Of a stretch of 64,000 nucleotides of DNA, positions 1 through 10,512 are shown one piece after another (positions within the stretch are counted from its first letter, which is position 1; each line of letters opens with the position of its first letter). Position numbers and translations under genes: made by a program. The DNA is from Cryptomeria japonica (Eukaryota > Streptophyta > Pinopsida > Cupressales > Cupressaceae): positions 651,078,920 through 651,142,919 of the forward strand of contig NC_081405.1 of assembly GCF_030272615.1 (NCBI RefSeq), written 5' to 3'. Under the pieces are notes generated by a model. That model searched no databases. It had not been told where the DNA came from and was given only the letters and a program-made list of their open reading frames with translations.

Positions 1-1355
1 AGTCCTTCAAGTTCACTTGTTGATATACCACTGATGTTCATAACATTTTCTTTGATTTCCTTTACCTTCTTGGAGGCATCTCTCATGAATTTTTCTCTTC
101 TCTTAGTCCTTTTCTGCATAGATACTTTAATTTCTATGGTTTCTGCATTTCCAAAGAATTCCTCAGATGGCTCCCTTGGAGCATCAAGTAGAGCTTTAGC
201 ATAAGTTTCCAAAATAGATTAGTCTACCTCATATCCCATCTCCGTAACTCAAATAGTTCTAGGACTGGCTACTTCCATCCAAGTTTCATCTCTCTTAATA
301 ACAAAGCATATTTCCTTGTCATATTTATCAACTATGCTTTCTGGTAGTCTCTCTCTTGCTCTCATCTTAGATTGGAATGATTTGAAATAGTCTAAAATGT
401 TCTTAACACTGTCAGTGCCGATACCAGTGAAATCATCTTGTATCTGTTTTCCTACTGGAATGTCATAACCAAAATCCTTGTGACCTATGCTAGGTATCTC
501 CTTGGTAAAGTACAACATCATACATACCAGAAGGTTTCCAAAATGGAAAGTACCTTTCTTGTCACCCTTAATCTTCTTCAGGTTGTCAATTATTTCATCT
601 TGAAGCCATTCACACACATTAATTTTAGCATTATTGTGTACCATCTCATATGCAATGGGAATAAATAGGCTAGAAATAGAATTTAGTCTATTTGCATGAG
701 TAGCTTTGTAACCTAGTACCATACTCACATATCTTACATTTATGTCCTTAACATCATTTACTCTAAGTGACCTATTATCAGATGTTTCTCTGGTTAAATC
801 CATAACCCCTTTGTTAGGAATCTTCTTAGTTTTATCAGGCCTACTACCGATTGAAGGTAAACTAGTAACTGCTTTAATTGCTTCCCTGGTTATTTTGCAA
901 ACTGATTCCAACCTTATGAATTCTCCATGAACTCTGCTCAATACAAGTCTGACAACTTCCTTAGGAAATTTAGGAATGTTCAGAATCTCTACAAAACCTA
1001 GGTTTTCCACAATCTTATGTTCGGGTTTGATTACTCCATTTTCATCAGAGATGATCTCATTAAATATTTTCTTCAACTCCTCAGTCCCTAGGTTTTCTAT
1101 GTTGCAATGCATGTAAATTCTAGGGCATTCTGCAAATGCTACACCCTTAGAGATTTTCGAAAATGCTCCTACAGAATCATCTTGTTTTGCAATCTCGAGG
1201 ATAATCTTGCAAATTCTAGGGTATTCTGCAAATGCTAGGGTATTCTGCAAATGCTTGCCAGTTAAGTGAAAACTTAACACATCCACCGATAAAGAAGAAA
1301 TGTATCTTCTCACCATCAACCGAAGGTAGAGTGCATGATATTCAACTTGCTGCAA
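1..1355 (-). pseudogene. family A ORF2, unknown protein (5' part, copy A1)
   Basis: The frame is open from 1355 down to about 249 (368 codons) and then continues in homology past a stop to the window edge. It is the counterpart of A3 ORF2. I do not recognise the family. Visible traits are a conserved block with LGFVEILNIPKFPKEVV, then a LESVCKIT...AVTSLP stretch, then a W/L-rich helical block ending in FHFGNLLVCMMLYFTKE, then basic sequence. The LGFVE...TGLP region loosely recalls domains of unknown function in plant transposon proteins; that is inference. The first about 45 codons are leader sequence shared with A2. The spacer seen in A3 (53560-54000) is largely missing here. Confidence 0.7.
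1205..1258. repeat. short tandem duplication in A1 ORF2
   Basis: The unit CTAGGGTATTCTGCAAATG occurs twice in tandem near 1215-1253, and a related copy (CTAGGGCATTCTGCAAATG) lies near 1120-1140. It falls at the point where A1 has lost the spacer present in A3, so it probably formed during that rearrangement. Confidence 0.7.
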
Positions 1356-1375
1356 TACCCCCTAAGGATTGTTCC

Positions 1376-2488
1376 TTAGTTAGATGAAGAATCTCTTGCC
1401 GGTGGAGGATTACTCTGTTCTACCGGTGAAGATATAGTTTCATCATTTCTCTTATCACTCTTCCTAATCCATTGTTTTGAAAATTCTTGCTTAAATTCAT
1501 CTACCTTTTCTTTGCCTTTCAAACTGGATCCTTTGTTGTTTGCTGGTGTATTCTTGCTTCTACAAAATTTAGCAATATGTCCAATCTTGTTACAAGCATA
1601 ACAAGTTACATTATTCCTCTGAATAGCCTTTCCATATCCTTGACCAGTTTGTGATTTGCATTGGTTCGATAAATGTCCAAATCTTCCACAAACATAGCAT
1701 TTCACATTCATTCTGCAATTTTCTGAATTATGACTAACTTTGTTGCATTTGGAAAATTGGCCGGTGGGTGAGTTTGTATTCTGATTATTTCTAAATCTAC
1801 ACTGATTTTCTCTATGACCATATTTGTTGCAATTGAAACATTTGCCATTAAATTTATAAGCATTAGGTTGTCTTACCGGTTTGTTCTGATCTTGATTGTT
1901 TGCAGTACTGAAACTTTCTCCATGTTCAAATCCAAGTCCATTAGTATCTCCATTAGGTTTCTATTTTTTAAGCATATCATAAAGTTCTTCTGAGCTTTTC
2001 TTGAATTTGTCTTTGTATTTATTTGCAGTAGCCAATTCATTTTCCAGAATTCCAACTTGTCTCATAAGCTCAACTTTATCATGTTGCATGTGAATTAGAT
2101 CTGGCTTTAACATAACATTTTCATGACCAAGTCTCAGATTTTCATTTCCAACATCATTAAGTCTCCTAGTCAAGTCTTCTTTATTCTTATTTTTATCTTC
2201 AATATCTTTACATAACCTCATAGTCATATCTTGCATTTCATTCTTCATATTACTGTTTTCTTGTCTCAATTTGTTTGCAATGTCTCTAAGAGTCTCCTTT
2301 TCATCATCATCATTCTGCATCTTCTCATGAAGTTCTTTTCTTTTATTTTGTGCTATAGAAAAGTTCTCCTAAAGTCCTTTAATGAATTCCTGTGCAATCC
2401 TTAGATCATCTTCAAGTTTGATATTCTTCAATTTTTCTGCATCAAAATCTTCAAGATCTCCTTCCAACTATTTTCTTAAGTTCTCCAT
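1376..2488 (-). pseudogene. family A ORF1, gag-like coiled-coil/CCHC protein (copy A1)
   Basis: The start is placed at the ATG at 2486-2488 (MENLRK), which A2 shares and A3 has lost (AGG). An N-terminal coiled coil is followed by four zinc knuckles of the C-x2-C-x4-H-x4-C type. The last two are intact here (CYVCGRFGHLSNQC and CYACNKIGHIAKFC). The protein ends in DSSSN. Such knuckles bind RNA in retrotransposon Gag. No capsid-type (UBN2/DUF4219) domain is visible, unlike B and D. In-frame stops interrupt it near 1960 and at several other points. Confidence 0.8.
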
Positions 2489-2541
2489 TTGTACCGGTGT
2501 CAAAATCTTCCTCAAGTTGTTAGGCTTTTGAAAATAGAGGA

Positions 2542-2559
2542 CCAGGCTCTGATACCAAT
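2542..2559 (-). other. primer-binding site of A1
   Basis: The minus strand reads ATTGGTATCAGAGCCTGG directly inside the 5' LTR. TGGTATCAGAGC is complementary to the 3' end of plant initiator tRNA-Met, the usual copia primer. Confidence 0.9.
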
Positions 2560-3381
2560 TGTTAGATTCAATGGCAGTCCCAAAGACACTGAGAGGAAGG
2601 GTGTATCAGTGTCTAACTGGTTTACAAAATATTTAAACTTATTAATAACTTTGTATCCCAAAACAGTGTACCGGTAAATAAGAATTATTGCAATAAACAT
2701 AAATAATAGAGACAACATAGAAACACACCACAACACAAGATATTTAACGAGGAAAACCGATGTGGGAAAAACCTCAGTTGGATTTGTGACCCACAATATT
2801 TACTCACTGGCCAATGAATAAATACTACTTACAATGAGGGGCTTGCACATGCAGGGAGGCCAACAACCTAGAGCTCACTGCTCAATAAAGAGTCACACTG
2901 ACTACAAAATGGATTATTAAATCCAATACAATGTACTGCTCAATACAACATCTCTCATGCTAGGTTCAGTACCAGTTTAAGCTCAGTCAATAACCAAAAC
3001 CTTCGTTGTCAACTATATCACCTTATACAAAATTTCTTTATCACAAATTATAACTTTTTTCTATCTACATATAAAATGACCTATAAGATCTCATACATAT
3101 ATGAGTCTTTTAAAATATACCATGTCGACTTTACAAAAGATAATTACATTTACAAAACAATTCATATAAACAAAACTTTATCCCATGTCGGTTGGGGTGC
3201 CGGTATGCTTGTTGCCGATGTAATTTGAATGCCGGTGAAGTGCCTGTCGGTGCTTGCTGGTGTATGAAGTTGTGATGTCGGGCATGTAGAAACCAATTGT
3301 CGATGACTTTCCAGTTGGTTGCCAGATGGTTGCCATCAATGACAACATCAACTATTCTCATAAGAGTGTAGAATGCCAACA
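2560..3381 (-). repeat. 5' LTR of A1 (822 bp)
   Basis: On the minus strand it runs from TGTTGGCATTCTACAC to CTAACA and matches the LTRs of A2 and A3. Near its 3' end lies a perfect 8-bp stem (plus-strand coordinates GACACTGA 2585-2592, TCAGTGTC 2606-2613). Confidence 0.9.
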
Positions 3382-3870
3382 TTGACATCAATGACAACAT
3401 AACATATCATTAATGCAATCTTCATGCAAATGCCAACATGTTGCAATATTGATATACTTAAAGCAAATGTAGAGAAAAAGATAAAAGAGATACAAGATAA
3501 AATTGCTAGTATTGCTAACTCTTTTGATGGATTAATTTCATTGACAATGTCAATTGATGGTCAAATTTTGACTTTGGAGAACCAAATTTCTGGTCTTGAA
3601 AAGGAAAGAGATAAAATCATTTGAAGAGCCAAAAGTTTGAGAGGTTTGGTTAGTCCAAGATTGGATTCACTCTGTGTACATAAGAAGGAATGCATGGATA
3701 TGCTGGGAAAGCCCACATCGACAAAGGTCAATGAGAAAGAATCTTTTGCATATTTATTGAGTGGACTTGTATCTATCTCTGACACATTCAAAACTGGCTA
3801 GGATACTTATGTAGAATTAGTGAAGAAAGCTTATCCGAAAATCTTGAAATTGGTCAAGCTCCGGTAAGAC
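3382..3870 (+). pseudogene. C-terminal coiled-coil tail of A' ORF2
   Basis: The frame reads a heptad-rich helix (ILKANVEKKIKEIQDK..., then ISGLEKERDKII), stops, and continues in homology to about 3870. It matches the tail of A3 ORF2 at about 56840-57240 in order and spacing (DKEIIKVQKEINDIADNI, then EKEKERLK). Coiled coils of this sort mediate oligomerisation; no function is known for this one. Confidence 0.7.
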
Positions 3871-3919
3871 ATTTTTGGAGGTATTCAGTGTATAGTACTT
3901 ATTCTTTGACATTCTTTTT

Positions 3920-4128
3920 TGGGCATTGATGTCAAAGGGGGAGTAGTATAGAAGTGAAAAGGATAAAAGGGTTGCATACATTAGGGGGAGTTACAAAGTT
4001 TTTGGAATTTTGGAGATATGGAGTATTTTGCATATTAAGCTTAGGGGGAGTAGGGCAGGATGAAACCGACAGATGAAACCATGACCATATTTCACATGAG
4101 TGTTGCCATCAATGTCAAAGGGGGAGGC
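3920..4128 (+). other. A' 3' untranslated region with four G-rich blocks and PPT
   Basis: GTCAAAGGGGGAG-type blocks lie at 3931-3943, 3982-3990, 4042-4050 and 4112-4126. The last abuts the LTR and is the functional-position PPT. The others look like duplicated PPTs. Confidence 0.75.
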
Positions 4129-5025
4129 TATTGGCAATTGATATTTTATTTATTTTGGGTTACGACTTCATATGGTGTACTGACATGCACTTCACAGATT
4201 TTACACCGGCACTGACATAGGCACCGACACCGGCACTGGCAGGACAAAAACATTTCTATGGTCACCGACAATGCAGGCCAACATGGCATAGAAAAGGTTA
4301 TCGGTATTGGAGGTCGACTTATCTTGGATCCGACATCAGTAATTTGTTTTGATGTTTATTCACTTATGATATATGGCCGACATGTAATCTGGTATTGTGT
4401 CTATCTTTGTAAGCCAACATAAGGCATAAATTTGTATAGGGTATACATGGCAGGTTGACTAGATTATTTAGAATAAGAAGGAGAATGATAGGGATGTAAT
4501 GTAATGGATATTTAAATGTAATATGATGAAAAATATAACAGAGAGATTATGTATGTGAGGAATTTATTGTAAGGGTTATTCTGGTAAAGGGGTTTAGGGT
4601 TTCAACCGGAATAGACAGAGCTTAAACCAGAACTATATTCTGGCATAGAAGATGCTATCTTAGTAGTTCACATTTCTCTGGATTGTTGTCTGGAATTTTA
4701 TGTAGTCAGTGAGGCTCCTATTGTGATTGAGCAGTGTGCTCTAGGCTGTAAGCCTTCCTGCAAGTGCAGGCCCATCATATATTGTAATAACTCTTCATAT
4801 GGCCAGTGGATTGATATTGTGGGTCACAAATCCCACCGTGGTTTTTCCTCATTGAGGTTTTCCACCTATAAATCTGTGTTATGGTTCTGATTTATGTGTT
4901 TAGCTTATTGGTTGCTTTACTTTTTTCAATTCTGTTTATACCAGTATACCGGTTGATGCATGAATGTTTTGTTAAGGTTAAAATCTACTATTTCGGTATA
5001 ACACTGATTCACCCCCCCTCTTCAA
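4129..5025 (+). repeat. 3' LTR of A' (right end truncated)
   Basis: It starts TATTGGCAATTG (TG changed to TA) just after the PPT. It contains ACCGAC/GCCGAC motifs near 4220-4385, the segment shared by all copia-type LTRs here (GTGGGTCACAAATCCCACC, about 4820), and ends in CACTGATTCACCCCCC. The normal CTAACA end is missing. Confidence 0.75.
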
Positions 5026-5040
5026 AATTTCTAGAAATTT

Positions 5041-6096
5041 GGAGAGGATTGATTGAGAGGTGGAACAAATTGATCAAGAGGTGGAACTCAGGTGAGCTCA
5101 CATGCTAATTGATAGTTGAACTGCTGATTTGGAGCTGGAACAAAATAGATTAAATTGTTAATTGAGTTAACTAATTGAGAAAAAATCTAATTGAAAGATG
5201 AAAAAGAATGATTGGAGGATAATTAATTGATGACAAAGAAAATTTTATTTAGAAAAAGCTAATTAGAAGATATAAAAAAGAATGATTGGAGAGAATTAAA
5301 GAAATGATGTAATTAATCAATTGATTGAAATGATTAATTAAAATAGATGGAATAGTCAACTGATTGAAAGCTTTTTGGAAAAAAGCGAAGTGGAAGATAA
5401 AAATGGAGATTGGAAAGATAATGATTTAATTAATTAATTAATTTAGCATGTGCTTGGACTTTGACTTTGATTTTCAATTTAATCTTTGAATAAGATTTAA
5501 TTCAAATATTGAATTTATTTTAAATTCAATTTATTATTTGAATATATTTAGAACTTTGACTTTGGAATTCAATTTGATTTTTGAAATCATGCACATGTAT
5601 TTGAAATTAGAAGAAATTAGAATTAAAATTTGGATTTGGAGAATTAATGAAATTAGACGAATTAAAATAATTAAATGAAATTTGAATTAGAGGAATATGA
5701 AATTAAATGAGATTAGAAGAATTATGAAATTAGAAGAAATAAATGAAATTAGAAGAAATTAGAATTTGGGATTTGGAATTAGAATTAATTAGCTAATTAA
5801 ATAATTTAAAGAAACTATTTAATTATTTAGAAATTGAATTTAATTAAATAATAAAGATTATTTAAATTAAAGGATTAAAATCACAATTACTTAAATAATT
5901 AATATTTAATTAACATTTAGAAAAGGGTTGAATGATTAAATGATTAGAAATAGAAATAGAATAATTAGTAAGATGATGAAGAAATATGAATTTAGAAGAA
6001 TAAGATTAATTAACTTAATTAAATAATTAAAGAATTATTTAATCAACTAGAGGAATAATTAGTACATGATCAATGCGACATTTTTAGGTGTCTACA
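5041..6096 (-). repeat. AT-rich LTR, family C-like
   Basis: On the minus strand it begins TGTAGACACCTAAAAATGTC, matching the start of the solo LTR at 25036, and is followed by long runs of TTAATTAAATAA-type sequence. A purine tract adjoins it on the right, so it is the 3' LTR of a minus-strand element. The left edge is uncertain by some tens of bases. One strand is almost pyrimidine-free over long stretches (GAAATTAGAAGAA repeats). Confidence 0.65.
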
Positions 6097-8859
6097 TTTG
6101 CCCCTTTTGAGACAATGTCAGAACAATTTTGTTTCAAAGAAAACGAAAAATTTCTGTCCCAGTATACCCTAGTGATGCTTAGGGTATAATGCCCCCTCGA
6201 GAGATTGTTTATGCATTAAAGGTATGAATGATCTCTCAAAAGAAGAAGAATAGTTAGTTGATTAGAGAAAGAGATAGGTGATTTGAAGATGATATTGAGA
6301 TAGAATATGAGAGAATGAACCTTAGAATGAAATAGAATGAAAGATGAGAATTAGAAGCAATTGAGGATGATTGATATGAGATGATAGATTGATAATGATA
6401 GACTGAAAATGAAGATGATGGTCTTCATGAACTTTTGTGCCTTTATTCATTGCGCAACATATATTCATCACTGGGCCTTATTATGTAACAATGGAGCTTA
6501 GCACATCAGGGTATAAGGAACCAAGATGTAAATATATCTCATTGAAGAAACAAACACATACCAAACAAGGAGTGAACCCTTCATTCTAGGAATAATGCCA
6601 GGGGTCAAGGTATGTGGGATAGTCACAAGCATAACTATCCTTGACTTTTGCATAGGATATTTACCGAATGAATGTACCAACATAGACACCCACTAGAACT
6701 ATTGCCCCAGAACTTCATTGGTCCACACCACAAACAACAAACAAAGAAAAAGATCATGACCTTCCCGACTCCTCTAGTCACTTGTGGACATCCTTGAGTA
6801 GTATAGAAACATGACCTGTCACCAAAAGATAAAGACTAACTAAGACAAAATCTAGCATCCATACTGATTTGTGTCTTTGTTTTGATTTCATGATGTGATA
6901 TTTGATAATGTCTGATCTTAGAAAGTTGCGGACCCCGTTTAAAATTGACTTGTCTAGTTTCGAGTGTATCCTCTTCTGTTTAAGACAAGATAATGATCAC
7001 TTGGTATCGATAGTTGATACGATTGATAAGACAACTTGATCAATTGATTGCAGATGTTTGACTAGATAGTTGTATCCTTTGTTAACTTCGTGCGAAGTGT
7101 TCGCTGGATATCTGCTAGGGTGTTCGATTCTTACGAGACATTTTATTGTAAGTTTTTTTATTGCTTTTGGATTTTGTGGATTGATATTTGAATGTTTTTG
7201 GTATAAATTTTTGCAAGACTTTATTTGAATGTTTTTGGTTGATTTTTGTTTTTTCAATGTTTTTGAATTTTTGTGTTTTTCCCAATGTTTTTGAATTTTT
7301 GTGTTTTCCCAATGTTTTTGGTATTTTGTGCTTTTCATTGTTTTTGAATTTTTCATTTTTTCAAAGACTTTATATAAGTTTTAGGATTTTGTGTTTTTCA
7401 ATGTTTTGGATTTTTGTGGTTTTCCCAATGTTTTTTTGAATTTTTTCAGAACTTTATATGATTTTTTAGGATTTTTTTAGGACTTTTTATGATTTTTTCA
7501 TAACTTTTTATGATTTTTATGATTTTTTCAGCTATGCCCCTAGTATGCAGACCTATATGACATGTTGATCTGCAGAATGCATGTGGAGACAATGAATTTT
7601 TGACATGACCTATGTTAATGCAATATGCATGATGAATATGTATTTCCTATTCGAACAAGGATGACTGTGTTTGTTTAGCATTTGGTAGTACACCAATTGA
7701 ATTGGAGGTACAAAACATTTCATAGATAAGCGGTCAATCGATCCTTAAGGTCCCTTGGAACATCCAAATTAACACACTTAGTGACTAGGATTTACAAATG
7801 GAGACGCAAAAAATTTCCCATTGGTTCTTGAAATTATGATCTTCTTTTGCCCGTGTGTGTGCAAATGAGTTAATTCTTTCTCGTGTTCATGAAAGATCCT
7901 TAGCATCCTATATGACTAGCTATGTGGATTATTCTTACTTCAAAAGCATCTCGAATAGAGCCTCGCTGCTAGCAAGCTTTTAGAGCTCCGATGAGGTTAT
8001 AGATTGTAATTTCTCAAATATTGCTCCATTGCCAACAACTATCCATAGCCCTAATGGAGTTACTCACATGTTCCCATAGTCAAGGATTTTGTCGCATCTA
8101 TATATGTGATATTTCAGCTATATATCATTTCTCTTTTGCCTTGAGATGAATATTTGGCATAGCACTTTTTTTTAATATTTTCTTGCCTTGACTTGTAAGT
8201 AATGAAACCTACTTGGGTGTGACAATTACAATGACGTTGAAGTAGAATGTTAGATTTTTCACTAGTCATATGATCAACTAGGTGTCTAGAATGAATTAGA
8301 GATTATGTTAATGTGTTTGAGATATATAAATTGATAGATTTTGGGTTAACAAGTCTCAAATAGTGAAACCACTACCCAACCATAAGTAAAGCATCATCAT
8401 AGGGTAATGTTGAAAATGAATGACCTTAGGATGTCCAAGACTTCATGTTCGAATATCTAAGAAAGGAGATGACCCTTGTTTCTCTTGAATGCAAACAAAT
8501 GATAAACTTGGACAACTGCCTTTTTTTTTATTGATGTTGCTATATGTCAATGCAGAAATTTGGCGAATGTGATGCATTTAAAGAAGAAACTATATGTGAT
8601 GCAGTTCTTTGAATAAAATGATATCAATGTAGAAAGAAAAACCTAAACTAACCCAAACCTTAGATATAGTATTGTTTAAGGTGCATGTTTTTCATAGGGC
8701 TAGGGAGTTTTGTGTAGGTAGTTCATTGGTATTTGTTTGAAGAGTCAGATAAAGATATCTTTTCCAATAGGATATAAGGACTCAAATAAGTGTACATGTT
8801 TGACATCTCCAATATTGATTTTGTTTTGTAATGTCTTGATTAATGTATCACCTTTGGTT
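6097..8859 (-). other. non-coding region, probably internal part of the family C-like element
   Basis: The PPT-like AAAAGGGGCAAA lies at 6097-6108 on the minus strand, next to the LTR. Beyond it I see no credible gene and no second LTR. It includes the T-rich minisatellite at about 7170-7535. The short open frames at 6498-6689 and 8737-8922 have no recognisable content. Confidence 0.5.
7170..7535. repeat. T-rich minisatellite
   Basis: Degenerate tandem units of about 27-35 bp are built on AATGTTTTTGAATTTTTGTG and TTTTCCCAATG. They grade into GACTTTTTATGATTTTTT units near 7450-7530. Spurious open frames on both strands result. Confidence 0.85.
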
Positions 8860-8864
8860 TTAGT

Positions 8865-10097
8865 TGTTAGGATAACTGGTGGACAACTGAGAGGGGGGAG
8901 GGGAGGAATCAATTGTCAATAGATTATACAACTTTAAGCACACAAAACCTTTTATTGGAATGCATAAACCAAATATCAGGATAACAGATATAACAATTTA
9001 GCATAAACATAAATCATAGAACAATTACCAACCATCCATAACACATAACACTATGATTTGTACGTGGAAAACCTGGTAAAGGGAAAAACCACTGTGGGAA
9101 GCCTACCCATAGTCAGATAATACTTCTACAATAAGTATGTGATTACAATAAGAGGGGCCTACACATGCAAGATGGCCAACAACCTAGAGCACACTACTCA
9201 TCACAAAAGGAGCCTCACTGACTACAAAATAAATCTAGACTACAATCCAAAAAGATGAATGAACTGCAAGAATAACATCTCCTACGCCTGAGTACAGTTC
9301 CGGTTAAGCTCAATACCAGAGGTCTTAAACCTCTTTTACAAACCCAATTCTACCACCTATGATCAACCAAAACCTCTGCATATGATTACAACTTTATTCA
9401 TACATAGATAATCCCATAACCTTTTCATACCACATATATGATCTACAAAGAGATCTTATATTATATTTATACCAACCGAGACCTAAACAATTAGGTTGGC
9501 CACCTAAAAGATAATACAATAGATCCGTTACATAATCCCACAAACCAATGATAAACCAAGTCAGCCTAAGACCAAAACAACGTAAACCAAATAATAAATT
9601 CAACCGGTGACGCATCAAGAGCATCAACCAACATGTTACATAAACCAGTCCATAACCTAACAAAATAAACACCAGACCCAAAATAGGTCACCGTAAGCCA
9701 AATGAAACACCATGAACAACTGGAACACAAACATGATAACCATCAACATCTTGATAACCTTCTAGAAGCTGCACCAACACCACTTATCAGATTCATCAAA
9801 AGATCTTCAACAAAGCACTGCCAATAAAACCCTTACCGGTAACCAAAAGGCTTACTAGAACATATGATATCATCCATATCATCAAATCCTAAACCAACTG
9901 AATGTGATACACATCAGGAACACATGAATAACCAATCCAAACCAATTCCAATTGCCGGACCAAAACCAAAGACAAATCTCCAAATCAACATCAAAGACCA
10001 ACCACTCTACCAGAAGCCAGTAGACAACAAAACAGCTAGTGTTGACATCAATGGCAAAGAAAAATGCAACACAATCAATTCCTCCAAATTGCCAGCA
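8865..10097 (-). repeat. 3' LTR of B (1233 bp)
   Basis: It pairs with 14832-16057 along its length. The minus strand ends CCTAACA. A TATA-like TATAAATATA lies near 9462-9473 (minus strand). The U5 hairpin arms are at 8882-8889 and 8910-8917 with a G-rich (plus strand) loop. Confidence 0.93.
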
Positions 10098-10310
10098 ATC
10101 TCCCCCTTTGGCATTGATGGCAACACTAGATGTGAAAAAACATCCAAGTGCCAAACAAGTCTCCCCCAAAGGAAGACATCCAACAATCTCCCCAAAATGA
10201 TATGACAATAAAGTTCTGAATGAACAGACCAAACTCCCCCTGTAAATGATATCCCTATTAAGCTCTGTTTTTCACATAAATATATCTCTCCCTTTGACAT
10301 CAATGCCATT
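10098..10310 (-). other. PPT and 3' untranslated G-rich blocks of B
   Basis: The minus strand reads GCCAAAGGGGGAGAT into the LTR (10098-10112). Further GGGGGAG- or GGGAGA-type blocks lie near 10161, 10187, 10234 and 10285. The same arrangement occurs in family A. Confidence 0.8.
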
Positions 10311-10512
10311 AATATAACATAAACATCAAAGAAAAGTCAAAAAACCTCTGAACCACACAACTGACTACTCACCCTGAGTAGTAGCACCAACACATCAATC
10401 CAGAATGAATGATAGTTTTGATAATGCATGCTGGACTGATGCCAGTCAACATCACTCAAGTCTCTACCAGAGGAGAAGAAACTCCCAATTTGTCTCTGAA
10501 GTACTCAAATGG

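Larger units (their letters stand above)
1..3381 (-). mobile_element. LTR retrotransposon family A, copy A1 (cut by window edge)
   Basis: This is a minus-strand element with its 5' LTR on the right (2560-3381), a PBS just inside it, a CCHC-knuckle ORF1 and the start of ORF2. Its 3' half lies left of base 1. It matches copies A2 (23542-30668) and A3 (51569-58247) along its length. No protease, integrase or reverse transcriptase is present in any copy. It sits inside a related element (A', from 3382). The five bases after the LTR are TTGAC, the presumed TSD, whose partner is outside the window. The copy is decayed but keeps long open frames. Confidence 0.88.
3382..5040 (+). mobile_element. 3' remnant of a family A relative (A')
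   Basis: This plus-strand sequence holds the C-terminal coding tail, the 3' untranslated blocks, a PPT and a 3' LTR of an element diverged from family A. Copy A1 is inserted in it, so the rest of A' lies left of the window. The right LTR end is cut in its U5 hairpin region by other sequence at about 5025-5040. Confidence 0.75.

Noticed and set aside
7115-7439. Lys/Asn-rich and Phe-rich open frames on opposite strands
   Set aside because: Both are translations of the T-rich minisatellite.
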